Source: Marinobacter nitratireducens (GTDB taxonomy: Bacteria; Pseudomonadota; Gammaproteobacteria; Pseudomonadales; Oleiphilaceae). From it: DNA of 64,000 nucleotides. Below the pieces are notes generated by a model. It had not been told where the DNA came from. It ran no database searches and saw nothing but the letters and a program-made list of their open reading frames with translations. The DNA is taken from the NCBI RefSeq assembly GCF_000708045.1, contig NZ_ANIE01000003.1, positions 434,001 through 498,000 of the forward strand, read 5' to 3'. Position numbers and translations under genes: made by a program. Below, piece by piece: positions 34,367 through 43,958 of this stretch (the stretch's first letter is position 1; the number at the start of each line of letters is the position of its first letter).

Positions 34367-36011
34367 AGACCCGCTCCTTGAAAGGATCGATACCTACGCG
34401 GCGATAGGTATCCAGGAAGGTTTCTTCTTCGGTGCGCTTCTCGACGTAGACATCGATGATCTTCGATACCACGTTGGGCATATCCTCTCTCGCAAAGGAG
34501 GGGCCGAGGATCTTGCCGATTGACGCATCGTGATGGGAGGAGCCGCCAAGGCTGATCTGGTAGAACTCTTCACCCTTCTTGTCGACGCCCAGAACGCCAA
34601 TGTTGCCAACATGATGGTGGCCACAGGCGTTCATGCAGCCTGAAATGTTCAGATCAATGCTGCCGAGGTCATACAGGTAGTCCATGTCGTCAAAACGGCG
34701 CTGGATTGCTTCCGCGACCGGGATCGACTTGGCGTTGGCCAGGGCGCAGTAGTCACCGCCAGGGCAGCAGATGACGTCGGTCAGGGTGTTCAGGTTCGCC
34801 GTTGCAAACCCCATCGGAGTGATGGCCTGCCAGAGTTCAAACAGACGATCCTGGCGAACATCGGCAAGAACGACGTTCTGCTGGTGCGTGACCCGAATTT
34901 CGCCAAAGCTGTACTCATCGGCGAGATCGGCAATCTGTTCGAGCTGGCGATCGGTGACGTCACCCGGAGGAGTTCCGGTCTTTTTCATGGTCAGCGAAAC
35001 GATGGCGTAGCCGGGCTTCTTATGCGTATCGACGTTGTGGGTCAGCCACTGGTCGAACGCCCGATGCTCGAAGCGTTGTTCGGCGAGCAGATCCGTGGCG
35101 TTATCCAGAGCGGCATAGTCCGGTTCTGTAAAGTACGCCTGGATGCGTTGGATCGCTTCTGGCGTCAGCTTCGTGGGCGAGTCCTTGATGTGCGCCCATT
35201 CCGCTTCCACTTTTTCGGCAAACCCTTGCGGGGTTAACGCTTTCACCAAAATCTTGATGCGAGCCTTGAATTTGTTGTCGCGACGGCCGTATCGGTTATA
35301 GACGCGCAATACGGCTTCAAGGTAGGTGAGCAGATCCAGTTCAGGCAGGAAATCCCGAATGACCGGTGCCACCATTGGGGTGCGGCCGAGGCCTCCACCT
35401 ACGTGAACCCGGAAACCGAGCTCTCCAGCATCGTTACGTACAATCTGGAGGCCGATGTCATGAACCTGGATGGCTGCACGGTCGGTATTCTCGGACGCGT
35501 TCACCGCAATCTTGAATTTCCGGGGCAGGAAGGCGAACTCCGGATGGAACGTGGACCACTGACGAATGATTTCGCAATAGGGCCGCGGATCAACCAGTTC
35601 ATCGGACTGGACGCCTGAGAACTGATCGGTCGTGGTATTACGGATGCAGTTGCCACTGGTCTGGTTGGCGTGCATTTCCACTTCCGCCAGTTCGGCAAGA
35701 ATGTCCGGCACATCTTCAAGCTCCGGCCAGTTGAGCTGAACGTTCTGGCGGGTCGTAAAGTGGGCGTATCCTTTGTCGTAGTCGCGGGTTATCCGGGCCA
35801 GACGACGAAGTTGAGCAGAACGCATCATGCCATAGGGCACCGCAATCCGAAGCATGGGAGCAAGGCGCTGAACGTAGAGGCCGTTCTGCAGACGCAGAGG
35901 AAGAAATTCGTCTTCTTCGAGTTCACCGGCCAAAGCCCGTTCGGTCTGGTCACGGAATTGGGCCACGCGCTCGGCAGCCAGTTGCCGGTCGTGCTCGTCG
36001 TATACGTACAT
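34359..36011 (-). CDS. cysI: Sulfite (nitrite/sulfite) reductase hemoprotein
   Basis: 550 residues. It reduces sulfite to sulfide with siroheme and a [4Fe-4S] cluster. The cluster cysteines are visible as CCPGGDYC (C-x5-C) and CMNACGHHH (C-x3-C); the N-terminal half contains TRQNVQLNWPEL and TSGNCIRNTTTDQ. The start at 36011 gives MYVYDEHDRQLAAERV; an upstream in-frame ATG would add 25 unlikely residues. No flavoprotein CysJ is present nearby, so the electron donor may be ferredoxin or an unlinked partner. Sulfide produced here suits MetZ. Confidence 0.92.
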   Translation of the reverse strand: MYVYDEHDRQLAAERVAQFRDQTERALAGELEEDEFLPLRLQNGLYVQRLAPMLRIAVPYGMMRSAQLRRLARITRDYDKGYAHFTTRQNVQLNWPELEDVPDILAELAEVEMHANQTSGNCIRNTTTDQFSGVQSDELVDPRPYCEIIRQWSTFHPEFAFLPRKFKIAVNASENTDRAAIQVHDIGLQIVRNDAGELGFRVHVGGGLGRTPMVAPVIRDFLPELDLLTYLEAVLRVYNRYGRRDNKFKARIKILVKALTPQGFAEKVEAEWAHIKDSPTKLTPEAIQRIQAYFTEPDYAALDNATDLLAEQRFEHRAFDQWLTHNVDTHKKPGYAIVSLTMKKTGTPPGDVTDRQLEQIADLADEYSFGEIRVTHQQNVVLADVRQDRLFELWQAITPMGFATANLNTLTDVICCPGGDYCALANAKSIPVAEAIQRRFDDMDYLYDLGSIDLNISGCMNACGHHHVGNIGVLGVDKKGEEFYQISLGGSSHHDASIGKILGPSFAREDMPNVVSKIIDVYVEKRTEEETFLDTYRRVGIDPFKERVYA

Positions 36012-36239
36012 AAGAGAAGGTCCTGCCTGAAACCGTTTCAATGGACCCGAGGGTCGGGTCCTTATATCTGCGAGGCAGGATATCACCCAGTTTTTATTCT
36101 TAAAATGATTATTTCAAAATATGTTTATCGGCTCAGGCGATAAGCAAACGGCGCCGGGACTGGACGGATATCAATTTGCAGGCTTAACTGAGACAGACAA
36201 AACAACAAGCTTAACGAGCAACTGGAAGAGGTGAGGTCC

Positions 36240-36347
36240 ATGAAAAAGAATTCAGCACGTACCGACAGCCATGTTGACGCCATCGCGGCCGTATCTCTGG
36301 TGATGCTGGTTGTGGCCTTTGCGGTGGTCTGGGTGTCTGGGCAATAG
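36240..36347 (+). CDS. 35-residue single-helix membrane miniprotein
   Basis: ATG at 36240 to TAG at 36345-36347. The peptide begins MKKNSARTDSHVDAIAA, then has one hydrophobic segment (VSLVMLVVAFAVVWV) and ends SGQ. A strong purine-rich ribosome site (GAAGAGGTGAGG) lies directly upstream, and the positive N-terminus predicts N-in topology. It is convergent with the DUF2970 gene, with six bases between stops. I do not recognise a family; the ribosome site and helix make it credible despite its size. Confidence 0.65.
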   Translation: MKKNSARTDSHVDAIAAVSLVMLVVAFAVVWVSGQ

Positions 36348-36353
36348 GGATCG

Positions 36354-36584
36354 TCACTGGTTGGCAATGACCAGTTGAACCACAACGATCAGCCCCGCAA
36401 CAAATATCGCCGTAAACAACACCCCGGCAATAATGTAGGGCCACGGGCTGTGGCTTGAAAAATCCTCTTCCCGGCGCCTGTTGGACTGAACGCCAATGGC
36501 GCCGGCAAGCACGCTTTGCATGATTTTCAAAATGCCGGGTTTGTTTCCGTTCTTGTTGTTCTCGGTTTCGGAGACATTGGTCAT
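36354..36584 (-). CDS. DUF2970 small membrane protein
   Basis: 76 residues. An N-terminal polar part is followed by KPGILKIMQSVLAGAIGVQS and one C-terminal hydrophobic helix (IIAGVLFTAIFVAGLIVVVQLVIA). The conserved front half with S-x-A-A-x-x-G-V-Q matches DUF2970. Function unknown. It starts 42 bases after metH on the same strand and may be co-transcribed with it. Confidence 0.8.
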   Translation of the reverse strand: MTNVSETENNKNGNKPGILKIMQSVLAGAIGVQSNRRREEDFSSHSPWPYIIAGVLFTAIFVAGLIVVVQLVIANQ

Positions 36585-36626
36585 AGATTTCCCGTTTAGC
36601 AGGCGTACTGACGCTTCGATCCCTCG

Positions 36627-39600
36627 TTATTCTGCCGGGTCGTACGCCAGGCTGGGCGCCAGCCAGCGTTCTGCCTCGGCTTTAGAGATCCCCTTGCGTT
36701 CAGCATAGTCTTCAACCTGATCAACGCCAATTTTACCGACGGCAAAATATTTCGAATCCGGATGGGCAAAGTACCAGCCGGAGACCGCGGCGGTGGGGAA
36801 CATCGCGAAATGCTCTGTCAGCTCGATGCCGGTGTTCTCGGTGGCCTCAAGCAGACGGAACAGCGTCGCCTTCTCCGTATGATCCGGGCATGCCGGATAT
36901 CCGGGGGCAGGGCGGATACCACGGTAGCGCTCTTTGATCAGGTCGTCGTTGTCCAGGCTTTCCTCTCCGGCATAACCCCAGAACTCCTGCCGCACACGCT
37001 CATGCATACGCTCTGCAAAGGCTTCGGCCAGGCGGTCGGCCAGAGCCTTCACCATAATGGAGTTGTAGTCGTCGTGGGCATCTTTGAATTCCTGTGCGAA
37101 TTCTTCAGCGCCAATGCCGGTCGTGACCGCGAAACCGCCAACGTAATCGGTATTGCCTGACCCTTCCGGAGCGACAAAATCCGAGAGCGCCATCATTGGC
37201 TTGCCCGGTGCCTTTTCGTCCTGCTGACGCAGATGGTGCAGGACCGTCAGCTCCTCGGAGCAGGACTCATCGCGATAGACCACGATGTCGTCACCGCGAC
37301 GGTTTGCCGGCCAGAAACCAATGACCGCACGGGCTGTCACGCGTTTCTCGTCAATGATCCGGCGCAGAATTTTCTGGGCATCGTCGAACAGGGTGCGAGC
37401 TGCCTCGCCACGCTTGGGGTCGTCAAAGATAGCCGGGTATTTACCGGACATATCCCAGGAAATGAAGAACGGTGTCCAGTCGATGTAGTCAACGAGTTCG
37501 TTCAGGTCATATTCCTCGAACACACGCACGCCGGTGAACGCAGGCTTGGGAATGTCGTAACCCTCAAAGCCAATCTCCGGAGCGCGGTCGCGGGCTTCCT
37601 TGATGGAAACCAGCTTGGTGCGTTCTCCGCGGTTTTTCCGGCGTTCACGAATTTCGTCGTATTCCTTGCGGGTCGCCTCAATCAGGGCAGGCTTGGCTGT
37701 TTTGCTAAGCAGTTGTGAGGCCACGTTTACGCAGCGGGAGGCATCGGACACATACAGCGCGACGTCGTTCTTGAACTGCGGCTCGATTTTAACCGCCGTG
37801 TGGGCCTTGGAGGTCGTCGCGCCGCCGATCATCAGCGGAATATCAAAATCCAGACGCTGCATTTCCCGGGCCACGTGAACCATCTCATCCAGAGACGGTG
37901 TGATCAGCCCGCTGAGTCCGATGATGTCGACATTTTCCTGGCGAGCCGTCTCCAGAATCTTGTCGCACGGCACCATAACGCCAAGATCGATGACTTCGTA
38001 GTTGTTGCACTGCAAGACCACGCCGACGATGTTCTTGCCGATATCATGAACGTCGCCTTTAACCGTAGCCATCAGGATCTTGCCTTTCGCTTCCTGACCC
38101 TCGGATTTTTCCGCTTCAATAAACGGAATCAGGTGGGCAACGGCCTGCTTCATCACCCGAGCGCTTTTAACCACCTGGGGCAGGAACATCTTGCCGTCCC
38201 CGAACAGGTCACCGACCACGTTCATGCCGTCCATCAATGGCCCTTCGATAACCTGAATCGGCCGCTCGGCGTTGAGTCGGCAGGCTTCCGTGTCTTCAAT
38301 AATGTAGTTGGTGATGCCTTTGACGAGCGCGTGTTCAAGGCGCTTCTCGACGGGCCATTCGCGCCATGCAAGATCTTCTTCCTGGGTCTTTCCGCCTTTG
38401 CCTTTAAAGCGCTCTGCGATTTCCAGAAGTCGATCGGTCGAATCGTCCCGGCGATTGAGTACCACATCTTCAACCAGTTCCTTGAGCTCGGGATCAATCT
38501 CGTCGTAGATCACGAGCTGGCCGGGGTTGACGATGCCCATGTTCATCCCTGCCTTGATGGCGTGATACAGGAACACCGAGTGAATGGCCTCCCGTACTAC
38601 GTCATTCCCACGGAAGGAGAAGGAAACGTTGCTGACACCTCCGGAAATGGACGCATGGGGCAGATGCTCACGGATCCAGCGGGTGGCATTGATGAAATCC
38701 ACCGCGTAGTTGTTGTGTTCCTCAATACCCGTAGCAATGGCGAAAATGTTGGGGTCAAAGATAATGTCGGCCGGGTTGAAGCCAATACCGGTGAGAACCT
38801 CGTAGGACCGTTTACAGATTTCGGTTTTCCGCTCAAAGGTATCTGCCTGGCCACTTTCATCGAAAGCCATGACCACAACCGCAGCGCCATAGCGCATGCA
38901 GTCCCTGGCGCGCTTGATGAACTCTTCTTCGCCTTCCTTGAGGCTGATGGAGTTGACCACCGCCTTGCCCTGAATGCAGCGCAGGCCAGCTTCGATCACA
39001 TCCCACTTGGATGAATCGATCATGATGGGTACGCGTGAGATGTCCGGCTCAGAGGCCACCAGATTCAGGAACGTCACCATGACTTCCTTGGAATCCAGCA
39101 TGCCTTCGTCCATGTTGATGTCGATGATCTGGGCACCGTTTTCAACCTGGTCGCGGGCGACGCTGAGCGCTTCCTCGTACTGCTCCTCCTTGATCAGGCG
39201 CAGAAAACGCTTGGAACCTGTGACGTTGGTGCGTTCGCCGACGTTGATGAACAGGGTGTTCTCATCGCCGGTAAACGGCTCAAGGCCAGACAGGCGCAGG
39301 GCCTTTGGGCGTTCAGGGATCTTACGGGGTTCGTATTTGGCGACCGCTTTTGCAACCGCCTCGATATGATCAGGGCGGGAGCCGCAGCAGCCACCGATAA
39401 TGTTCAGGAAGCCGTCACGGGCAAACCCTTCGATGATCTCCGCCATTTCCTCTGGCGTCTGGTCATACTCCCCGAATTCGTTGGGAAGGCCGGCGTTGGG
39501 ATGGGCGCTGACATAGGTTTCCGCTTTGGTGGCCAGTTCCTCGATATAGGGGCGTAATGCATCCGCGCCCAGGGCGCAGTTGAGGCCCACGGAGATGGGC

Positions 39601-40325
39601 TTGGCATGGGCCACGGAATTCCAGAACGCTTCGGTGGTCTGTCCGGACAGGGTACGGCCGGAAGCATCGGTAATGGTTCCGGAAATCATGATCGGCAGCT
39701 CGATGCCGCTGTCCTGGAAATACTGCTGAGTTGCGTAGATTGCCGCTTTCGCGTTCAGGGTATCGAAGATGGTTTCGATAAGAATCAGATCACAGCCACC
39801 TTCGACGAGGCCTGCTACGGCCTCGTAATAGTTGTCTACGAGGGTCTGGAAATCGACATTCCGGAACCCGGGGTTGTTAACGTCTGGTGAAATGGACGCG
39901 GTACGGGAGGTGGGGCCTACAGCGCCAGCAACAAAACGGGGTTTGGATGGGTTCTTGCGGGTAAATTCATCGGCAATTTCCCGGGCAAGCCTGGCGCCTT
40001 CAACGTTCAGTTCCTTTGCGATCTCCTCGAGCCCGTAGTCGGCTTGAGACAAACGGGTGGAGTTAAAGGTGTTGGTTTCGATGATATCGGCGCCGGCGTC
40101 AAGATAGTCAGCGTGGATGTTCCGGAGCAGGGCAGACTGGGTCAGATTGAGGAGGTCGTTATTGCCCTGTACTTCGCGCTCGTAATCCGCAAACCGATCA
40201 CCACGAAAGGCCGTCTCGTCCAGCTTCTGGTTCTGGATCATGGTACCCATACCACCATCGAGAACCACGATACGATCCTTGAGGGCTTGTTTGAGCTGTT
40301 CCAGACGGGTGTTGCGATCGGTCAT
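36627..40325 (-). CDS. metH: Cobalamin-dependent methionine synthase
   Basis: 1232 residues with all four modules. The homocysteine domain has zinc cysteines near residue 249 ([10 protein letters not shown]) and 311 ([10 protein letters not shown]). The methyltetrahydrofolate domain has [14 protein letters not shown] and [10 protein letters not shown]. The B12 domain carries [11 protein letters not shown] with the axial histidine near 759, and the C-terminal reactivation domain has the PGYPACPDH stretch. It transfers methyl from 5-methyltetrahydrofolate to homocysteine. No cobalamin riboswitch was recognised in the 233-base upstream gap. Confidence 0.98.
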   Translation of the reverse strand: MTDRNTRLEQLKQALKDRIVVLDGGMGTMIQNQKLDETAFRGDRFADYEREVQGNNDLLNLTQSALLRNIHADYLDAGADIIETNTFNSTRLSQADYGLEEIAKELNVEGARLAREIADEFTRKNPSKPRFVAGAVGPTSRTASISPDVNNPGFRNVDFQTLVDNYYEAVAGLVEGGCDLILIETIFDTLNAKAAIYATQQYFQDSGIELPIMISGTITDASGRTLSGQTTEAFWNSVAHAKPISVGLNCALGADALRPYIEELATKAETYVSAHPNAGLPNEFGEYDQTPEEMAEIIEGFARDGFLNIIGGCCGSRPDHIEAVAKAVAKYEPRKIPERPKALRLSGLEPFTGDENTLFINVGERTNVTGSKRFLRLIKEEQYEEALSVARDQVENGAQIIDINMDEGMLDSKEVMVTFLNLVASEPDISRVPIMIDSSKWDVIEAGLRCIQGKAVVNSISLKEGEEEFIKRARDCMRYGAAVVVMAFDESGQADTFERKTEICKRSYEVLTGIGFNPADIIFDPNIFAIATGIEEHNNYAVDFINATRWIREHLPHASISGGVSNVSFSFRGNDVVREAIHSVFLYHAIKAGMNMGIVNPGQLVIYDEIDPELKELVEDVVLNRRDDSTDRLLEIAERFKGKGGKTQEEDLAWREWPVEKRLEHALVKGITNYIIEDTEACRLNAERPIQVIEGPLMDGMNVVGDLFGDGKMFLPQVVKSARVMKQAVAHLIPFIEAEKSEGQEAKGKILMATVKGDVHDIGKNIVGVVLQCNNYEVIDLGVMVPCDKILETARQENVDIIGLSGLITPSLDEMVHVAREMQRLDFDIPLMIGGATTSKAHTAVKIEPQFKNDVALYVSDASRCVNVASQLLSKTAKPALIEATRKEYDEIRERRKNRGERTKLVSIKEARDRAPEIGFEGYDIPKPAFTGVRVFEEYDLNELVDYIDWTPFFISWDMSGKYPAIFDDPKRGEAARTLFDDAQKILRRIIDEKRVTARAVIGFWPANRRGDDIVVYRDESCSEELTVLHHLRQQDEKAPGKPMMALSDFVAPEGSGNTDYVGGFAVTTGIGAEEFAQEFKDAHDDYNSIMVKALADRLAEAFAERMHERVRQEFWGYAGEESLDNDDLIKERYRGIRPAPGYPACPDHTEKATLFRLLEATENTGIELTEHFAMFPTAAVSGWYFAHPDSKYFAVGKIGVDQVEDYAERKGISKAEAERWLAPSLAYDPAE

Positions 40326-40477
40326 AGCGTTTACTTCCGGATGTCGTTGTTAACGGCGCATTTATGTCAATGGCGCGGGATCATAGCAAAAATGGTGGGT
40401 GTCGTCTTAGTACCAATGATGATTATCAACTACCGCCAGGTTTTACCGCGAATAAGGGAAATTCAGTAGTACCGATA

Positions 40478-40502
40478 ATGCCCGACTATTTTACTCGGTC
40501 TT
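40478..40502 (+). promoter_or_regulatory. Possible IscR binding site upstream of nfuA
   Basis: The 25 bases from 40478 agree with about 20 of 25 positions of the type 1 IscR consensus as I remember it (core CCGACTATTTTACTCGG). The site ends where a -35 element would lie for the -10-like TAAAAT at 40524-40529, a layout suited to repression by Fe-S-loaded IscR. It is judged by eye; iscR itself is not in the window. Confidence 0.45.
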
Positions 40503-40558
40503 TTATGTTCCTGAGAACTCCCTTAAAATAGAGTCAAACTTACTAACGGGTTGGAAAC

Positions 40559-41146
40559 ATGGCATTGGTTACTGTGACAGATCCCGCACGGGATTATCTT
40601 GCTCAACTTATCGAAAAGCAGGACGTGGAGGGCATGGGGGTGCGTATCTTCGTCACTCAGCCCGGTACCAAGAACGCGGAAACCTGCCTTGCCTACTGTC
40701 CGCCTAACGAGATTGTGCCGACTGACGAGCAGGTTGATCTGGGCAAATTCACACTGTACCTCGATCACGCTTCGGTCCCGTTCCTTGAGGAAGCATTCGT
40801 TGACTATTCCAAGGACCAGATGGGTGGCCAGCTCACCATCAAGGCTCCGAATGCCAAGGTTCCGAATGTTGATGAGAATGCGCCATTGCCGGACCGTGTC
40901 AATTATGTTCTGGCTTCCGAGATCAATCCAAACCTGGCGGCTCACGGTGGCGAAGTGTCTCTCGTTGAGATCGTTGATGGTTCGGTGGCGGTTCTGCGTT
41001 TTGGTGGTGGGTGTCAGGGCTGCTCTGCGGTCAGCCTGACGCTCAAACAGGGCGTCGAGACAACGTTGACGGAGCGTGTCCCTGAAATTACAACCGTCCG
41101 CGATGTAACGGACCACACCAACACCGAAAACGCGTACTACCAGTAA
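40559..41146 (+). CDS. nfuA: Fe/S biogenesis protein NfuA
   Basis: 195 residues. NfuA is an Fe-S carrier that delivers [4Fe-4S] clusters to apo-proteins, important under oxidative stress and iron starvation. The N-terminal degenerate A-type domain (about 1-95) lacks its cluster cysteines, and the C-terminal Nfu domain has the cluster-binding pair C152 and C155 in [10 protein letters not shown]. The length matches the E. coli protein. The ATG is preceded by a GGAAAC sequence. It is transcribed alone, divergent from metH. Confidence 0.96.
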   Translation: MALVTVTDPARDYLAQLIEKQDVEGMGVRIFVTQPGTKNAETCLAYCPPNEIVPTDEQVDLGKFTLYLDHASVPFLEEAFVDYSKDQMGGQLTIKAPNAKVPNVDENAPLPDRVNYVLASEINPNLAAHGGEVSLVEIVDGSVAVLRFGGGCQGCSAVSLTLKQGVETTLTERVPEITTVRDVTDHTNTENAYYQ

Positions 41147-41166
41147 TTCCTTTCTGAGCCCTGCCC

Positions 41167-41190
41167 AGCCGTGCCTACCCGGGCACGGCT
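41167..41190 (+). terminator. Hairpin after nfuA, weak terminator
   Basis: Arms AGCCGTGCC (41167-41175) and GGCACGGCT (41182-41190) lie 20 bases past the nfuA stop. The stem is strong but only a poor T tract follows, so termination efficiency is uncertain. Confidence 0.6.
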
Positions 41191-41369
41191 CACACTTCTG
41201 CAAGCTGCCGTATTTTCACTGTTGCCAGGGCGTCACGGCCAATGTTGTGACATTCCGGTTACTTCATGATTTGTCATATAAACGGCAGCGGCCCGAGGTT
41301 ACCATGCTGTCTGCCAACGAACTTATAACTGTCGGCAACTAAGGCCGAATTTCTGACTCGGGGTTTCAC

Positions 41370-42569
41370 TTGTTCGACGCTGCGCTTCTGTCCGTGCCTG
41401 TCATGGCCGCCGTGGTGGGCTGGTTAACCAACTGGCTTGCCATTCAGATGTCCTTCTATCCGGTTCAGTTCATCGGGATCGGAATGGTGGGCTGGCAGGG
41501 TGTTATCCCCAGGAAAGCGGAAAAGATGGCGCACATCTGCATTGACCGAACGCTCCAGCAGTTCGGTGACCTCAATGCCGTTTACCGAAAACTGGAACCC
41601 CAGCGCATTGTCGAACAGGTGGTGTCGCAGGTAACGCCGAGGCTTGATGAGTACATCGACGAAGTGATGTACGAGATTCAGCCGGTGCTTTGGGACAATC
41701 TGCCGCTTTTCCTTCGTAATCGAATCTACCAGTGGGCTCGTGAGCAACTGCCTTCACGTATTGAAGAGCTTGTGGAAGATTTCGGCGATGATCTTGATGA
41801 TCTGGTGGACCTGAAAGCGCTGCTCAGTCGTGAGCTCGCGGGCAATCCGGATCTCATGAACCGGATCTTCCAGCAGGCAGGTGCTGTCGAACTGAAATCC
41901 GTCATTAATCGCGGAGCAATCATCGGCGCGATCCTCGGTGCTGCGCTGGTGCCTCTGTGGGTTCGGTATCCAGAGCCATGGTTGTTGCCGGTGGGCGGGT
42001 TCGTCATCGGATTCCTGACGAACTGGGTTGCTATTAACCTTATCTTTGCGCCGGTTCGTCCTCATCGTGTGTTTTTCTGGAACGTGCAGGGGCTGTTTCT
42101 GCGCCGTCAGCCGGAGATCAGCGATATCTGGGCCAAGCTGGTGGCCGAGGAGCTGATCACGGTGGAAAAAGTCGCGGATGCGATGATTCATGGCAGCCAT
42201 GGTGATCGTACCCGCGCCATTATCCAGAAGCATCTGCGGCCCCTGCTTGATAACTCGATGATCATGAAGCTTTCTGCCCAGGTCACGGTCGGCATGACCG
42301 GTTACACAGAGCTCAAGAAGGCCATGAACCAGAAAGCGGTGCTGGCCACCCGGGATGTCTTTAGTGACCCGGAATTCAACCGCGAGCGGGCACCGGTGGT
42401 GGCTGAAGTGCTTTCGGGGCAGATGAAGTCGCTCGGGCCGACAGAATTCCAGGACATACTCAGGCCCGCGTTCCGTGAAGAAGAACTGCAGTTGATGGTT
42501 GTGGGGGGCATATTTGGAGCCCTGGCCGGCGCGTTGCAGTTCGTCTCGTTTACGTACCTCACTTTCTGA
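41370..42569 (+). CDS. DUF445 family inner-membrane protein
   Basis: 399 residues. An N-terminal helix (VPVMAAVVGWLTNWLAIQMSF), a central pair of helices (about 187-230: GAIIGAILGAALVPLW and LLPVGGFVIGFLTNWVAINLIF) and a short C-terminal helix (GGIFGALAGALQFVSF) flank helical soluble parts. The repeated G-x-L-T-N-W-x-A-I motif is typical of DUF445 (YjiN/YheB-like). Function unknown. The frame opens with TTG at 41370; the first ATG is at 41403 within the first helix, so the TTG is preferred. Confidence 0.85.
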   Translation: MFDAALLSVPVMAAVVGWLTNWLAIQMSFYPVQFIGIGMVGWQGVIPRKAEKMAHICIDRTLQQFGDLNAVYRKLEPQRIVEQVVSQVTPRLDEYIDEVMYEIQPVLWDNLPLFLRNRIYQWAREQLPSRIEELVEDFGDDLDDLVDLKALLSRELAGNPDLMNRIFQQAGAVELKSVINRGAIIGAILGAALVPLWVRYPEPWLLPVGGFVIGFLTNWVAINLIFAPVRPHRVFFWNVQGLFLRRQPEISDIWAKLVAEELITVEKVADAMIHGSHGDRTRAIIQKHLRPLLDNSMIMKLSAQVTVGMTGYTELKKAMNQKAVLATRDVFSDPEFNRERAPVVAEVLSGQMKSLGPTEFQDILRPAFREEELQLMVVGGIFGALAGALQFVSFTYLTF

Positions 42570-42601
42570 AGCGCGAACCTCGGCGCGCAGGAGACATTGT
42601 T

Positions 42602-42964
42602 ATGCCGATCTGGTTATCCGTACTGGCTCATGCCCTGGCGTCAGCGACCTTGGTCCTGGCGGTTCTTTATGGGTTCTGGCGTGGCGTTGTTCGCCCCTAC
42701 CTCGACCACAAGGTGGAAGAGCTTGTTGAAGCCACGAAGGAGATTGAGCCGTCCGTGACCCGGGGCGTCAAGAAAGGCGTCGGAGAAACTCTGCGAGAGC
42801 TTCCCGAGAGCGCGCTGGATGGAACGGTGCGCGAATCTACGCGTCAGTTCCTGAAATTTGGCTCAGGGCTGTTCGAGAACGGGCTTTCTTCTTTTCTTGG
42901 CACCGCCGCAGATGTGAACCGGCGCTCCCAGACCGACAACGATTCTTCACGCCGGGATTATTAA
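42602..42964 (+). CDS. Small membrane-anchored protein of unknown function
   Basis: 120 residues. One N-terminal helix (about 4-25: WLSVLAHALASATLVLAVLYGFW) is followed by a charged helical tail. It starts 32 bases after the DUF445 gene and is probably in the same operon. Its stop overlaps that of tusE on the other strand by four bases (42961-42964). No family recognised. Confidence 0.75.
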   Translation: MPIWLSVLAHALASATLVLAVLYGFWRGVVRPYLDHKVEELVEATKEIEPSVTRGVKKGVGETLRELPESALDGTVRESTRQFLKFGSGLFENGLSSFLGTAADVNRRSQTDNDSSRRDY

Positions 42965-43287
42965 AGGCAATTCGTCGGCCTGGGTAATCCGGCAATCCGA
43001 CAGGCCGTCTTAGCCGGTGTCCCCGGGAACAGCTGCATAAGGTAGATGCTGTTGCCCTTTTCCTCGCCCAACGCCTCCCTGACTGCTTTTACAAACAGCC
43101 GGTTTGAGGGAGGAGAGATTTCATGTTCTTTATAGAAATCCCTTAAAAACTCTATGATTTCCCAGTGTTTTTCACCAAGAGAAATGTCGTCTTCGGTGGC
43201 GATTTCCGCGGCGATGTCGTGAGTCCACGCGGAAGCGTCCTCAAGAAAGCCTTCGTTGTTTCTGGCAGGGGAGGTTGGGCTGTTCAT
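42961..43287 (-). CDS. tusE: TusE/DsrC-family sulfur carrier with two C-terminal cysteines
   Basis: 108 residues. TusE accepts sulfur from TusBCD and passes it to MnmA for 2-thiouridine in tRNA. The C-terminus reads TACRIAGLPRPTNCL: the penultimate Cys is the sulfur acceptor, and a second Cys lies 11 residues earlier. That second Cys is a hallmark of DsrC proteins of sulfite-reducing and sulfur-oxidising bacteria and, from memory, is missing in E. coli TusE. The ATG at 43287 is preferred over a GTG at 43296 on length. It is last in tusDCBE. Confidence 0.9.
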   Translation of the reverse strand: MNSPTSPARNNEGFLEDASAWTHDIAAEIATEDDISLGEKHWEIIEFLRDFYKEHEISPPSNRLFVKAVREALGEEKGNSIYLMQLFPGTPAKTACRIAGLPRPTNCL

Positions 43288-43289
43288 GA

Positions 43290-43562
43290 TTACCACGAGA
43301 TGACTCGTTCGGCCTTGAGGGTTAAAGAGACCATGTCAGTGTAGTCCAGCAGCCCCTCAGAAGCTGTTAGGCCCCTGGCTCTGGCGTCTGGCGACAAGGC
43401 GTAGACCTTTCGGTCTGAAAGTCGTTCAGGACTGGCCAGCGCGAGTACACCGTTCTCGATCAGAAGCAGGGCGTCATCAGAGGACGACATGCCGAGGCAT
43501 TCTGCAAATCGGGGATGCTCGGGCGGCTTGTTCAGGATGTGCAGGGTGTGAAAGTCGCTCAT
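43290..43562 (-). CDS. tusB: Sulfur relay protein TusB/DsrH
   Basis: 90 residues, opening MSDFHTLHILNKPPE with DDALLLIENGVLAL, typical of the DsrH/TusB fold. TusB is the structural partner in the TusBCD hexamer and lacks a catalytic cysteine. It lies between tusC and tusE with short gaps. The assignment rests mainly on position and the LLIENGV pattern. Confidence 0.85.
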   Translation of the reverse strand: MSDFHTLHILNKPPEHPRFAECLGMSSSDDALLLIENGVLALASPERLSDRKVYALSPDARARGLTASEGLLDYTDMVSLTLKAERVISW

Positions 43563-43601
43563 GGGGTCATTTCCGGTTCATTAGATTGTGCCGAAGGTCG
43601 G

Positions 43602-43952
43602 TTAGCCGGCAAAAAGCACCTGGGTAAAAGAAGCTATCACCTTGGCATCGGTATCGACCACAACGACACCTGCCGGCAAGTCCTCCTTGTCCAGGTTGTA
43701 GCGGAGACACGACGTTTCGTCCGCCAGCAGTTTCTCAATGCCAAAAACCGGCGCTGCCGACAGATTTTTCTCCACCGATTTCTGGTAAATCTCATCCGGC
43801 ATCTGTCCCTTGCGCAGCCAGTTTACTCCGGCGCCCGTGAACAAGAGGCTGACAGGCTGATCGAATGCGGCCAGTGAGAAGGCCATATCCAGCGCCTCCC
43901 GCCCGGAGAATCCACCGTAGGGTGCCTGGTCGATAATGATCAGGGTTTCCAT
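43602..43952 (-). CDS. tusC: Sulfur relay protein TusC/DsrF
   Basis: 116 residues, with METLIIIDQAPYGGFSGREALDMAFSLAAFDQPVSLLFTG, the classic DsrE-like Rossmann start with the P-Y-G motif of TusC. It forms the TusBCD complex in 2-thiouridine synthesis. It begins six bases after tusD. Confidence 0.9.
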   Translation of the reverse strand: METLIIIDQAPYGGFSGREALDMAFSLAAFDQPVSLLFTGAGVNWLRKGQMPDEIYQKSVEKNLSAAPVFGIEKLLADETSCLRYNLDKEDLPAGVVVVDTDAKVIASFTQVLFAG

Positions 43953-43958
43953 GGCGTT

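Noticed and set aside
37800..39014. 404-codon open frame antisense to metH
   Set aside because: Shadow of the metH reading frame; no recognisable motif and no ribosome site.
40326..40558. Cobalamin or SAM riboswitch ahead of metH
   Set aside because: I looked for a B12-box-like element and for paired stems on the minus strand and found nothing convincing.
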